A DNA stretch of 64,000 nucleotides from Ignavibacteriota bacterium (GCA_016212665.1 JACREZ010000002.1:79509-143508), one strand, 5' to 3'. Counted from the first letter of the stretch, positions 27,296-36,867 are shown. Notes: generated from the letters alone by a model not told the origin. Program-made: numbers and translations.

Positions 27296-30058
27296 GTGAA
27301 ACAGCCAATTCTCCGATTTGCATTATCATCAATATTTCTTTTGTTCTTCACCTCATTTCTGTATTCTCAAACTTACCTCTCCAATTATACTCGATACACA
27401 GTCAACAATAATACGGTTCAGGTTTTTGCCGGTTCTGCGTCAGTAAAATTCTTTTCGATTAAAAGTTACATCCTTCGTGTAGAATATCTTCCGGATTCAA
27501 CTTCTCAATCCGACTCTTCCTTTGTAGTAATAAAAAGTACAGTCGGAATTGTGCCGACAATTACAGAAACTGATTCGTTGCTTACTATTGACCTTGCCGA
27601 AATAATAATACAGTGCAAGAAATATCCCTTACGGTTTTCTTTTTATAATTCAATGAATAAACTCCTCCTCTCTGAACCTGCTTCTGGCGGACTATCAAGG
27701 CAAGGAGAGAAGCGAATTGCCGGTTTTAATCTTACAACCAATGACCATTTCTATGGAACCGGTGAACGAGGAACGCAACTCGATAAACGGGGACTTTCGT
27801 TCGAGTCATACAATGTTGCAATCGGCGGTTATCAAAACGCCTTGCCAAACATGAACGCGAACATTCCGTTTCTTGCAACATCAAACGGCTATGCTTTATA
27901 TTTTGATAATACGTATCGCGGGCATTACGATTTAGGAAAAACAAATTCCTCAATCTTTACATACACAGCTGACGGAGGCGAACTAACTTATTATCTCATC
28001 GCAAAAGAAACTGTTTCTAGACAACTTGACAAATTTACTTGGCTCACCGGTAATCAGCCGCTTCCTCCGAAATGGGCGCTTGGTTTTATTCAATCCAAAT
28101 ATGGTTACAGAAATGAAACGGAAGCCCGTTCGATGATTCAAACAATGAGAGATAAACAGATCCCATGCGATGCAATCATTCTAGATTTGTATTGGTTCCA
28201 ACACATGGGCGATATCAGTTGGAAATCTTCAGCGTTTCCCAACCCATTTCAAATGATGTCTGATTTTCTTGGGCAAGGAATAAAAACGATTGTCATTACC
28301 GAGCCGTACATTATTGAGCCTTCATCAAACTACAGCGCGGCGGCAAGCAATGGGTATCTCGGAAAATTCTCTCAAAATGGTTCACCGTTTGTCCTTGCAA
28401 ATTGGTGGTCGTGTAATTGCAACGCGTACTTGCTTGATTTAACAAACCCTGCCGCACAACAATGGTGGTGGAACAAGCACCCGGCATTTTTCGGAAATGA
28501 ACTTGCCGGAATTTGGACTGACCTCTGCGAACCGGAACGTCATCCCGATTCGATGTATCATTACTTGGGAAAAACTCCGAAGGTTCACAATATCATGAAT
28601 CTTCTCTGGGCGAAAACTCTGTACGAAGGATTCAATTCATTCAGACCGAACCAGCGCTTCTTCAATCTCACTCGTTCGGGATTTGCAGGTATTCAACGCT
28701 ACGGCGTTTCGATTTGGTCTGGTGATGTTTCCCGGACATTCGGCGGACTTGCCGTTCAACTTCCGATGATGTTGAATATGGGAATGTCAGGAATCGTGTA
28801 TCATAATTCCGACATCGGTGGATTTTGTTGCGGCACAACCACGCCCGAATTGTACGTACGATGGATGCAGTACGGAACATTTTGTCCCATCACCCGCGCA
28901 CATGGAGTTGACCAACCGACCGAGCCGTGGGGCTACGGAAGCGAAGCAGAAGCAATCAGTAAAAAGTATATCGAACTCCGGTATCAACTTCTTCCCTATA
29001 TCTATACGCTTGCAGAACTCAATAGCAAAACCGGTTATCCTTTAGCCTATCCATTATTTTTTGATGACATGACAGATGCAAATCTGACAAATGAAAGTTC
29101 TTCGTATATGTGGGGAAGTTCGATGCTGGTTTCTCCTGTGGTTCAAGCAGGTCAAACATCAAAAAATATTTATCTCCCCAAGGGAGGTTGGATTGATTTC
29201 TGGACGGATAATTTTTATTTCGGCAAACAAACAATCACGATTCAAACGCCTCTCGAAACGATGCCGATATTTGTGAAAGCAGGAAGCATCATTCCGATGC
29301 AATTCCCGATGAACTACACCGATGAACGTCCGCTCGATACGCTTCGACTTGCAGTCTATCCACATCCAACAACCGATTTTCAATTTACCAATTCCATGTA
29401 TGAAGACGATGGAAAGACATTAGAATATCAGGATGGAAGTTTTGCAAAGACAGAATTCTCTCAGGAACTCACCACATCCGGCTCGGATACAATTCTCACT
29501 CTCACAATCAATCCGACGAAAGGAACATACACAGGAAAACCGACACATCGTGTTTATTTATCTGAAATTCATTTGATGAAGAAACATCCGGTTGATATAA
29601 CAATGAACGGGACAACTGTCAATGAAAAATACTCATACGTTGCACTGCGACAAGGAAACGATGGATATTATTACGATACACTCAAGAATATTCTTTACAT
29701 TCAAACGCCGACAAATCCCGATAGCAGTTATGAGTTGAAAATTGAAAACGTCCGCTTAACCGGAGTTCTTGATTGGGATGCATCGGAGAAATCGTACGGT
29801 TTTCGATTAGAGCAGAATTATCCTAATCCATTTAATCCTTCGACAGTTATTCGTTATCAGTTATCCGTTAATAGTTTCGTGACCTTAAAAGTGTATGATA
29901 TTGTAGGTAATGAAATTTCTATACTTGTTAATGAAAAAAAACAGCCGGGCGAATATCAAATAACATGGGATGCCTCAACACAGCCAAGCGGAATTTACTT
30001 CTGCAAGATGCAAACCGACAACTATCTTCAAACACAGAAATTAGTCGTTATCAAATAA
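27296..30058 (+). CDS. Secreted GH31 alpha-glucosidase-like enzyme with T9SS sorting domain
   Basis: 920 aa. Signal peptide (IFLLFFTSFLYSQ), GH31 N-terminal beta domain, then the (β/α)8 barrel with the nucleophile Asp409 in GIWTDLCEP and acid/base Asp477 in IWSGDVSRTFGG, plus HNSDIGGF and RWMQYGTFCPITRAHG. The C-terminal ~85 residues carry the T9SS/Por signature NYPNPFNPSTVIRYQL, GEYQITWDAS and a final KLVVIK. It therefore passes the outer membrane through T9SS and acts outside the cell on alpha-linked glucans or oligosaccharides. The start codon is GTG; a consensus promoter lies upstream. Confidence 0.93.
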   Translation: MKQPILRFALSSIFLLFFTSFLYSQTYLSNYTRYTVNNNTVQVFAGSASVKFFSIKSYILRVEYLPDSTSQSDSSFVVIKSTVGIVPTITETDSLLTIDLAEIIIQCKKYPLRFSFYNSMNKLLLSEPASGGLSRQGEKRIAGFNLTTNDHFYGTGERGTQLDKRGLSFESYNVAIGGYQNALPNMNANIPFLATSNGYALYFDNTYRGHYDLGKTNSSIFTYTADGGELTYYLIAKETVSRQLDKFTWLTGNQPLPPKWALGFIQSKYGYRNETEARSMIQTMRDKQIPCDAIILDLYWFQHMGDISWKSSAFPNPFQMMSDFLGQGIKTIVITEPYIIEPSSNYSAAASNGYLGKFSQNGSPFVLANWWSCNCNAYLLDLTNPAAQQWWWNKHPAFFGNELAGIWTDLCEPERHPDSMYHYLGKTPKVHNIMNLLWAKTLYEGFNSFRPNQRFFNLTRSGFAGIQRYGVSIWSGDVSRTFGGLAVQLPMMLNMGMSGIVYHNSDIGGFCCGTTTPELYVRWMQYGTFCPITRAHGVDQPTEPWGYGSEAEAISKKYIELRYQLLPYIYTLAELNSKTGYPLAYPLFFDDMTDANLTNESSSYMWGSSMLVSPVVQAGQTSKNIYLPKGGWIDFWTDNFYFGKQTITIQTPLETMPIFVKAGSIIPMQFPMNYTDERPLDTLRLAVYPHPTTDFQFTNSMYEDDGKTLEYQDGSFAKTEFSQELTTSGSDTILTLTINPTKGTYTGKPTHRVYLSEIHLMKKHPVDITMNGTTVNEKYSYVALRQGNDGYYYDTLKNILYIQTPTNPDSSYELKIENVRLTGVLDWDASEKSYGFRLEQNYPNPFNPSTVIRYQLSVNSFVTLKVYDIVGNEISILVNEKKQPGEYQITWDASTQPSGIYFCKMQTDNYLQTQKLVVIK

Positions 30059-30106
30059 CTTCTGACTATTGATTACTCACAACTAACCACTCACCAATAA
30101 CCTACA

Positions 30107-30709
30107 ATGATAATCAATCCACACGAACACGAATACAATAACATCTACAAACTCCTCATCGGCACAGTCGTTCCGCGACCTATTGCTTTTGTCTCGACAG
30201 TCAGCGCAGAAGGAATCAGAAACCTTGCACCATTCAGTTTCTTCAATGCTGTTTGTTCCAATCCACCAATCATTCTTTTCTCGACTTCGATTCGGAAAGA
30301 CGGAACACACAAAGACACCTACAGAAATGTTGTTGAGACGAAAGAGTTTGTCGTGAATATCGTTTCGGAAGAGATTGCAGAACAGATGAACAAATGCGCA
30401 ACAGATGTTCCTCCCGATGTTGATGAATTTCTGCTTTCCGGTTTAACTCCAACTCCCAGCGACCTCATTAAACCGCCGCGAGTAAAAGAATCCAGCATCA
30501 GCATGGAGTGTACGTTAAATCAGATTATTCATTTCGGAAACCAGCCGGGCGGAGCCGCTACAATCTTCGGAGAAGTCCTCCGCTTCCACATCGCTGATGA
30601 ATTGTTTAATAATTTCAGGATTGATGCAGAGAAACTGAATGCAATTGGGAGAATGGGCGGGGCTTTTTATACACGAACGAAAGATAGGTTTGAGCTGAGG
30701 AGAGTGTAG
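30107..30709 (+). CDS. Flavin reductase-like (FMN-binding split barrel) protein
   Basis: 200 aa with the DIM6/NTAB flavin-reductase-like fold: VVPRPIAFVSTVSAEGIRNLAPFSFFNAV, then PPIILFSTSIRKDGTHKDT and FVVNIVSEEIAEQMN. Members bind FMN and reduce flavins or act as small oxidoreductases; the natural substrate here is unknown. It lies 48 bp after the GH31 gene in the same direction, but a functional link is not evident. The 3' side is the palindrome/RAYT region. Confidence 0.88.
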   Translation: MIINPHEHEYNNIYKLLIGTVVPRPIAFVSTVSAEGIRNLAPFSFFNAVCSNPPIILFSTSIRKDGTHKDTYRNVVETKEFVVNIVSEEIAEQMNKCATDVPPDVDEFLLSGLTPTPSDLIKPPRVKESSISMECTLNQIIHFGNQPGGAATIFGEVLRFHIADELFNNFRIDAEKLNAIGRMGGAFYTRTKDRFELRRV

Positions 30710-30778
30710 TTCATTGGTGTCAATCCAAAATATTGCTAATGCTTCACATGAAAATTTGCATGTACATTTTCTTTCACT

Positions 30779-30804
30779 TTGCCACTACCTTAAGGTAGTG
30801 GCAA
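30779..30804. repeat. 26-bp perfect palindrome, copy 1 (REP-like)
   Basis: TTGCCACTACCTT is followed directly by its exact reverse complement, so the element can form a 13-bp stem without loop. It is identical to copies at 30991 and 31547. Copies 1 and 2 share the flank ACAAGGA on the right. These frame a RAYT transposase and its truncated relic. Confidence 0.85.
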
Positions 30805-30841
30805 CAAGGAATTCCTTTATTTTTCCTTAATATTTTTTTGT

Positions 30842-30952
30842 TCATTTTTTGTCACTCTTTTGCATCTCCCCAAATCCAGATTTCTTCCTGAACTCCTCAT
30901 CTTCCTCTGCATAAGTTTTAGTTCGATGATGTTCTTCCTGATTCAAAATGTT
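30842..30952 (-). pseudogene. Truncated 3' copy of the RAYT transposase
   Basis: This ~110-bp stretch encodes ILNQEEHHRTKTYAEEDE and ends FRKKSGFGEMQKSDKK, closely matching the last ~33 residues of the transposase at 31044-31487. The DNA matches 31052-31150 closely, including AGTTTTAGTTCGATGATG. The upstream (N-terminal) part is missing; only unrelated sequence separates it from palindrome copy 2. It is a relic of an earlier copy. Confidence 0.8.
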
Positions 30953-30990
30953 TGTTTTGATGATGTTTACAGAGTTGCTTGTAGACTCAC

Positions 30991-31016
30991 TTGCCACTAC
31001 CTTAAGGTAGTGGCAA
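30991..31016. repeat. 26-bp perfect palindrome, copy 2 (REP-like)
   Basis: Identical to the copies at 30779 and 31547 (half-site TTGCCACTACCTT plus its reverse complement). It lies between the truncated relic and the intact transposase, 28 bp beyond the 3' end of the intact gene. Confidence 0.85.
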
Positions 31017-31043
31017 CAAGGATTTTGGTTCTCTTGCTTGCAT

Positions 31044-31487
31044 TCATTTTGTCCCCTTATTTGTCTCCTTAAATCCAAATCTCTTCCTGAACTCATCATC
31101 TTCTTCTGCATAAGTTTTAGTTCGATGATGTTCTTCCTGATTCAAAATGTAATCCCTTACCTTCTGCGCCATTGACTCACTTACCGAAACTGCAAAATAT
31201 TCATCCTGCCATTCAAAATATCCAGTTGAGAGATTATTCTCATTCACCCAGTGTGAGGATTCGCCTTTCAATAACATAGCTATTTTGGATAATGTTTGAT
31301 CATGTTTCAAAACAAAAAGGGCATGAACATGGTCAACATAACCGCCAATCGTATCAAGAATAATCCCTTTATCATTTGCATTGGCGCGGATGTGGTCAAA
31401 AACCTTTTCCCGAAGTTCCTTGGTGAGAATTGGCTCTCGTTTTTTTGTTGACCATACCATATGAATTAATACTTTTGTAAAAGGCAT
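31044..31487 (-). mobile_element. REP-associated tyrosine transposase (RAYT, IS200-like)
   Basis: 147-aa Y1 transposase. VDHVHALFVL carries the HUH metal/nucleophile-assisting motif, HMVWSTKKREPIL is the conserved first strand, and the catalytic Tyr is in VRDYILNQEEHH. In IS200/RAYT enzymes this domain cuts single-stranded DNA next to hairpins. Identical 26-bp palindromes lie 28 bp beyond its 3' end and 60 bp beyond its 5' end, consistent with a RAYT acting on REP-like hairpins. The frame is intact, so it may be active. Confidence 0.88.
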
Positions 31488-31546
31488 AGGATTCTATTTT
31501 ATACTCATTGAAAAAAATCGTTTTGTAATTATTCATTTTGTTATTA

Positions 31547-31572
31547 TTGCCACTACCTTAAGGTAGTGGCAA
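31547..31572. repeat. 26-bp perfect palindrome, copy 3 (REP-like)
   Basis: Identical to the copies at 30779 and 30991. It lies upstream of the transposase start and ~95 bp downstream of the stop of the STAND-like gene; the flanks differ from copies 1 and 2 beyond the palindrome. Confidence 0.85.
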
Positions 31573-31666
31573 CTTTTCCAGACCAGAATTTATCCCAGAG
31601 CGTGTCTATTTTTGATTTTAGTTGTGGGTCGGTAAGCATGTTTAGTTTTATTGTTAATGAGAAGTT

Positions 31667-34600
31667 CTATAGCAACTTTCCAGAAAGGACATTCATCTCT
31701 CTGATTATTTCTTCTAACTTTAATTGAATGGCTGGATTTGCAATAACATAGGGCTTCATTGCAAGGGTTTCCAAAGTATCAACTGCTTTCTGAGCAAGAG
31801 AAACCATAGTGCCAATATTCTGCAAGTTTGAGACGATCGCGCGTTTGGCTACTTGATGATAGACTTCTAAAAGAGATTCCAAATGATGTTTCGTCTTGTC
31901 AGTCAGCATATCGAAACAGACCTCAATTACTACTTTGAGTTTAATCGGGTCAAAGTTACATTCCTGATCAAGTTTCATCATGGCTGACGTAATAATGACA
32001 GTTCGATCAGGAAAGTCCAACTCAACAATATTTTCACCTCTTAATACTGATTGTATCTTAGATACAATATCTACATCTTGAGAATCATCTTCCCCATCAG
32101 GAGGACTGATGCTAAGCCACAGCCGAAAAAAATGTTTGGAAAACAACTCAACAAAGTATTGCGCATCTATCCAGTTCTGCATAATGAGGTAGAAAGTTTC
32201 AAAGTTTCTCTTAACAAACTTACTCAAATCTCGAATCTCAACAGTCAAGATGAAATCAAAATAGATCCGATTGTGTATAATCACATACAAGTAATTGATA
32301 ACAATCGCAAGTCGATGACTCTTGAACAACCAATTTGCTGCTTTGCCTTGATAATCCGATTGTAAGTGTTGATTTTGACCATAAAGCCAACCTAGTACGG
32401 ACATAATAAATGCACATAATTTAGATTTGGATGGCTCACTCAGTTCATCACAACGAGCAAGAAAGTAAAGAAGAGAATCTTCCGCTCGAGTGAAAGATAT
32501 CTGATTATCGTATTTTTCAATAATTGAGTTCACCACAGGTATTACCTCAAGCGTGAGAATTGTATCAAAAAAATTCTTGTCTCGAAGGGAAGTCGGTAGT
32601 TCAACATCATTAATTTCATTAAGAAGACGGAATTGGTTTACGATACATCGAAAAGCACTTTTCAAATCTCGAAGGCTTTTGAGATAAGGATGAAACTTCA
32701 TCAGCGTGCCTACGGCCAAAATCTTATCGTTGCTTTTGGTAAGAGAAAACATCGACACTTGTTCAAAGATCGAGATACCCTTATCTGGCAAACCAACATG
32801 TGCAAGAGTTGTTGCCAAGAGTAATTTGACTTTTATAATTGATAACTCAGGACTTCGATAATCCAGTGTCTTGTTATACATGCCAAAGTATGGTTTTACC
32901 CATGGCTCATTTGACTTTGTCCCATCAGGATTGACTAGTTTACCATCCCAATTACCATCCAGCGTAAATGTTAGCCAGCCAAGAGAATGAGATATGATTT
33001 GCATGTATCCCGCAAGTTCAGGATTGTTCAACATGCTGACCATAATTGAAAAGCATTTTGCTGAGTTATAATATTCGTTGATATGGATATAGAAGGTTGA
33101 CATATCTCCAAGAGTTTCCAAACTATTCTGCTCACGACGGGTACCTAAGTTTCGGGCCATTGACAGTGCCTTAAAAAAATTCTTTTTGGCATCCATATTC
33201 AGGCCTAGTTCGGATTGGGAGATTGCTGCCCTTCGATATGTATGTAGTAATAGAAAATCCTTGATATTTGAGGTTTCAAAAATTTTGATGCTCTCTTCAT
33301 ATTTCATCAAAGCACTTTTATAATCCTTTGATTTGTAATAACAATCTGCCATGCCTACTATGATTTCTGCAAGAATCTTGTTATCAGAAAGGTCACTAGA
33401 TACGTGGGTATTCTTTGCTCGATCAAAATGTTGAAGCGTTCGATGACAGTCATTTGAGAGGTCATTTAGAAGACATCCTATTAGATAGCTAATATCTCTT
33501 GTTGCTGATAAGTGTGCATTGACTTCGAACAGATTTCTTAGTTCCTCCAAGTCAGAGATTGCTTCCTCCAAAGTAGTTACCCTCGATGGGTCAATGCTCA
33601 AATTACGATATAGCTTGGTAAATAATATTTGGAAAAAATCTGATAGTTCCTTCTTTCTAAAAACTCGCGAAAGTTCTATCTTTGCCGCCGAATACGCCTT
33701 CACGAGGAGCACTAACAAATCGATTCTCGGTTTTTCCTGTCTGGCGATGAAATAAAACGGGACGCTCAAAACTTGATTCATGAATTTGGGGTCGGTTAGT
33801 TCCTTTGGTAATCGCTCCTGAGTAATGATTTGAACCATCTTGATGGCGCAATTTATCGACTGTTCAGATCTCTCTGGATCATGGGAATAGTGGTAAATGA
33901 GATAGATATGGCGAAAAAGACGATTTACTGGATCAAGAGAAGAGGTAGGCATCGCGAGAACTTTTGCCAATATCCGGTCCTGATTTTTGACATCCTTAAG
34001 TTGGTGATAAGTCTTAAGTGCCAAAATCAAGATGAGTAAATATTGATTGTTATATTTTGGCTCAAGGTCAAGGTTAAAAAAAATATTAAGCTCATTGATA
34101 ACATATCGTATTGTGGTAATATCTTTATCCTCAAGAATAATTCGACTCAATAGAAGTCCACATCTTCTTAGAACTTCATCGATCTTGCCAGCCATGAGAA
34201 AATAAAAGCAGGACTGCGTAGCGTCTTTAAAATCGACAGTGCCTCGTCGCGGAGTAAACAGATAATCCGCAGCAGCCGAATGTATATTTCGTTTTTCATC
34301 ACTTGAAAGATTGTTTATCCCAACTCTTTGAAAGAGGGTTGGGACAGAGAATCTTGAATTTGGATACACATCAAGAAACTTGTTACTTATCAGCTGAAAA
34401 ATCATCCCAGCATCTGCGACCTTTGGATCAATGCTTGCCAAGTATTCTGCAAGCTCCCCTGAAAACTGACCAGTCAGAGCACAAAGACGGTTGAACATCC
34501 TCTTTCCATCGGTTGTTTGAAGGTGAACATTGTAAATTCGATTCGCGATAGCTTCTGTGATCGCCTCCGAACCTCCCACATTCTTCCATCCAGCAATCAC

Positions 34601-35833
34601 CTTTTCAACCAAGACTGCCACTGTATGCCTTGTACTTGCGGCCGAATTTATTTCTGTAATTAATCCATTGATAAAATCGGGATGCCCAGATGTCCCCACT
34701 CTAATCAAAGTCAACAAGTTCTCATTAACACCTTCGACATTACAACCACTAGCTTTCATCAACTCCATGATCTCCTCTTCGTCGAACCCATTTAGTTCCA
34801 TGACATTGCTATGTAATGCAAGAGTTGCAGAGGGGTTCAGGGTATCCCGATCTTCCGAGATTAATATCACCTTGATTGAACCATTGGATTCTTTCAGAAG
34901 GATCTCGAGAAAAGCGAAAAGTCCGTTGAATACTGAGACAGATTGGATGTTATCTAATACGATCAACTGGAAAGTTGAACCATGAATTTGCTCTGTGCAA
35001 AGAGTAACTAATTTGTTAAGACTCAGTTCTCGGCTTATCCATTTCTCTTTAACATTGGCATTAGGGATAACCGAGTCAAGAAAATGTACGAGGTCGTTAA
35101 AGATAAAATTATCACCCACACCCTGATTCACTTTGAAATCGTACCAATAGTAGTTTGCGATGTTGAAGTCACTTACATACTGGCTTACAAGAAAAGTTTT
35201 GGTACTTCTGGTAACTCCATGAATAAACAGAAGTGGCTTCTGACTTAGCATTCCATTAATAATATTGGTCTTATGTTTCCTTTCAATAAAGTCGTTAGGT
35301 ACCTTTGGAGCTTTTTGAGCAATGTATTCAAGGTTGATACTTTCAGTGACTTGAGCACTCCTGGAAAGAATTGATTTTACCCCGTCATCGATTTGTTTGA
35401 GAAGGGAGAACTGCTCCAACTCAGAGGGAGTTCTGCTTTGGCGCACCATGCGAACAAAAATCGCGGAGAATTGTTCAAGCTCTTTCTCAACATCGACATT
35501 CACGTTCTTTAGCTCATGTACCTGTGTATTTGTGTGAAGGAAATGGTCCAGAGCGATAAGTGTTTTGCCAGTATCTCCATCGTACAATTCTTGTCTATAC
35601 GCGGTCTGTACATCTTCAAAGGCAAAGAGTTTAAGGATATCGGCATGTTTATTTTCAGCGAAACGAACTAGGGCACTCACATAAACTGATTGGAAATCAG
35701 GTTTAAGCGTGGGGATATCAAGACCCAACTCCCTTATGATTAGCTGGTATCTCACATTCGATTCTAGTTTCTCTTTGGAGTACTTCCCAAGGAGAGAAAG
35801 TGCCTTCACCAATATAGTTTCAACGACTGGCAT
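31667..35833 (-). CDS. STAND-like ATPase with TPR-type helical repeats, degenerate P-loop
   Basis: 1388 aa from the ATG at 35833 (TTG codons at 35851 and 35848 are alternative starts). Order: helical N-terminal region (~1-165) with VDVEKELEQFSAIFVRMVRQ, a linker VPNDFIERK, an NTPase core with PLLFIHGVTRSTKT (residues ~201-213), and LIVLDN as Walker B (~290-295), then a winged-helix-like stretch, and from ~550 on a long alpha-helical array with TPR-like units (ILAEIIVGMADCYYKSKDY, SALMKYEESIKIFE). The overall plan is STAND/NACHT, as in signalling and anti-phage sensors. The P-loop reads GVTRSTKT, with Thr where Gly normally precedes Lys. No effector domain was recognised. The small gene 35867-36172 lies 33 bp upstream. 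Confidence 0.75.
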   Translation of the reverse strand: MPVVETILVKALSLLGKYSKEKLESNVRYQLIIRELGLDIPTLKPDFQSVYVSALVRFAENKHADILKLFAFEDVQTAYRQELYDGDTGKTLIALDHFLHTNTQVHELKNVNVDVEKELEQFSAIFVRMVRQSRTPSELEQFSLLKQIDDGVKSILSRSAQVTESINLEYIAQKAPKVPNDFIERKHKTNIINGMLSQKPLLFIHGVTRSTKTFLVSQYVSDFNIANYYWYDFKVNQGVGDNFIFNDLVHFLDSVIPNANVKEKWISRELSLNKLVTLCTEQIHGSTFQLIVLDNIQSVSVFNGLFAFLEILLKESNGSIKVILISEDRDTLNPSATLALHSNVMELNGFDEEEIMELMKASGCNVEGVNENLLTLIRVGTSGHPDFINGLITEINSAASTRHTVAVLVEKVIAGWKNVGGSEAITEAIANRIYNVHLQTTDGKRMFNRLCALTGQFSGELAEYLASIDPKVADAGMIFQLISNKFLDVYPNSRFSVPTLFQRVGINNLSSDEKRNIHSAAADYLFTPRRGTVDFKDATQSCFYFLMAGKIDEVLRRCGLLLSRIILEDKDITTIRYVINELNIFFNLDLEPKYNNQYLLILILALKTYHQLKDVKNQDRILAKVLAMPTSSLDPVNRLFRHIYLIYHYSHDPERSEQSINCAIKMVQIITQERLPKELTDPKFMNQVLSVPFYFIARQEKPRIDLLVLLVKAYSAAKIELSRVFRKKELSDFFQILFTKLYRNLSIDPSRVTTLEEAISDLEELRNLFEVNAHLSATRDISYLIGCLLNDLSNDCHRTLQHFDRAKNTHVSSDLSDNKILAEIIVGMADCYYKSKDYKSALMKYEESIKIFETSNIKDFLLLHTYRRAAISQSELGLNMDAKKNFFKALSMARNLGTRREQNSLETLGDMSTFYIHINEYYNSAKCFSIMVSMLNNPELAGYMQIISHSLGWLTFTLDGNWDGKLVNPDGTKSNEPWVKPYFGMYNKTLDYRSPELSIIKVKLLLATTLAHVGLPDKGISIFEQVSMFSLTKSNDKILAVGTLMKFHPYLKSLRDLKSAFRCIVNQFRLLNEINDVELPTSLRDKNFFDTILTLEVIPVVNSIIEKYDNQISFTRAEDSLLYFLARCDELSEPSKSKLCAFIMSVLGWLYGQNQHLQSDYQGKAANWLFKSHRLAIVINYLYVIIHNRIYFDFILTVEIRDLSKFVKRNFETFYLIMQNWIDAQYFVELFSKHFFRLWLSISPPDGEDDSQDVDIVSKIQSVLRGENIVELDFPDRTVIITSAMMKLDQECNFDPIKLKVVIEVCFDMLTDKTKHHLESLLEVYHQVAKRAIVSNLQNIGTMVSLAQKAVDTLETLAMKPYVIANPAIQLKLEEIIREMNVLSGKLL

Positions 35834-35866
35834 CTTAGCAGTCCCCAACAATTTGCCTTATTCGTC

Positions 35867-36172
35867 TCACTCTTCCAACCCCTTCGTCAACTCCTCAATC
35901 TCACTCTCATAGGCAAGTTCAAGTTTCTTTCGTTGTAAAAATACACTCTGCACAACACTGAGAAAACGGGATTGGTCTGCATTGTAATTATACTCAAGTA
36001 TAAATGCATCAAACGCTTTCAGTGTAAATGTTTCGTATGTCGGCAGTGTTTCTAAGTGTAATACAGGTTTTAGGAAGTCAACAAGGCTCACGACACACAA
36101 ACAGAATGTTTTCAACATCCGGTCAATGAGACTATATCGTGTCTCCTGTTCGCTTATTTTTGATGCACTCAC
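35867..36172 (-). CDS. Small helical protein paired with the STAND-like gene
   Basis: 101 aa, not recognised. It is predicted mainly alpha-helical with a somewhat hydrophobic middle (LKTFCLCVVSLVDFLKPVLHL) and an acidic, coiled-coil-like C-terminal end (RKKLELAYESEIEELTKGLEE). The start is a GTG at 36172. The stop lies 33 bp before the STAND-like ATG, so the two are probably one transcript. It may be an adaptor, effector or inhibitor of the large ATPase; that is inference from position only. Confidence 0.68.
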   Translation of the reverse strand: MSASKISEQETRYSLIDRMLKTFCLCVVSLVDFLKPVLHLETLPTYETFTLKAFDAFILEYNYNADQSRFLSVVQSVFLQRKKLELAYESEIEELTKGLEE

Positions 36173-36540
36173 AATTAGCTTCTATTTCGCGGCAGGTATA
36201 TACGAATTTTCTTTGGGAATTTCAATCCTCAGTTGGTGAGTGGTGAATAAAGAAAGTTTATGCTCTCCACACCTACAGCCTACTACCCACTAACAACTAA
36301 CAAAATAATTTCAATTTTGCTCGCATTTTTAACAACCGAAAAGTATATCCGTGATTTTGTAATCCGCTATTCATGAAGGGGTCAGGAAGTTGATTTCGGA
36401 ATGACGGGGCGTGGGTTTAGGGAAATCAATTCAGGAGTTTTACACACGGCAATAATATGTTCCATTTGCTTAAAATAGCCTATATTTCGGCATTTTCAGC
36501 TTCCCTCTAATCTTTCGGGGATTCCCCGAAATGTTGGAGG
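36173..36540. other. Spacer without gene upstream of the STAND pair
   Basis: No convincing ORF or consensus promoter is seen. 36225-36310 contains word-like sequence in two loosely complementary halves: GTTGGTGAGTGGTGAATAA on the left and TACTACCCACTAACAACTAA on the right. This resembles the other quasi-repeat spacers of the window. From 36541 the 21-bp minisatellite begins. Confidence 0.4.
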
Positions 36541-36862
36541 GAATTTCCGAAACGAAATGCAAAGCCCACCAAACGGTGTGCAGAGTTCCGGAAAGCGTGT
36601 GCAGTCCCCTCCAAACAAAATGCAACTCCCGAAAAATGAAGTGCGAGTCCCCCGGAACAAAATGCAATTCCCGATACATCTTGTGCCTTCGCCGCCGAAC
36701 AATATGCGACTCCCCAAAAACCGAGTGCGACTCCCTCGGAATAAAATGCAATTCCCGATACATCGTGTGCCATCGCCTCCAAACAATATGGGACCCCCGA
36801 AAAACGAAGTGCGTCTCCCACGGAACAAAATGCTATCGCCGATGCATCGTATTCCATCGCCT
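36541..36862. repeat. 21-bp minisatellite with 84-bp higher-order repeat
   Basis: About 15 consecutive 21-bp units can be aligned on TGC; typical ones begin TGCGACTCCC or TGCAATTCCC and end in A-rich CGGAACAAAA. Units recur every fourth position: TGCAATTCCCGATACATC appears twice exactly 84 bp apart, followed each time by TGCC(T/A)TCGCC. Because 21 is a multiple of three and stops are absent, several frames on both strands stay open through the array, producing overlapping repeat-only ORFs of ~100-160 codons (e.g. 36496-36857 minus, 36531-37019 plus). The array begins immediately after the DUF4340 stop codon. Confidence 0.85.
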
Positions 36863-36867
36863 ACGAA

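Noticed and set aside
36541-36862. CRISPR array
   Set aside because: Units are contiguous 21-mers without spacers of unique sequence, and no cas genes are present.
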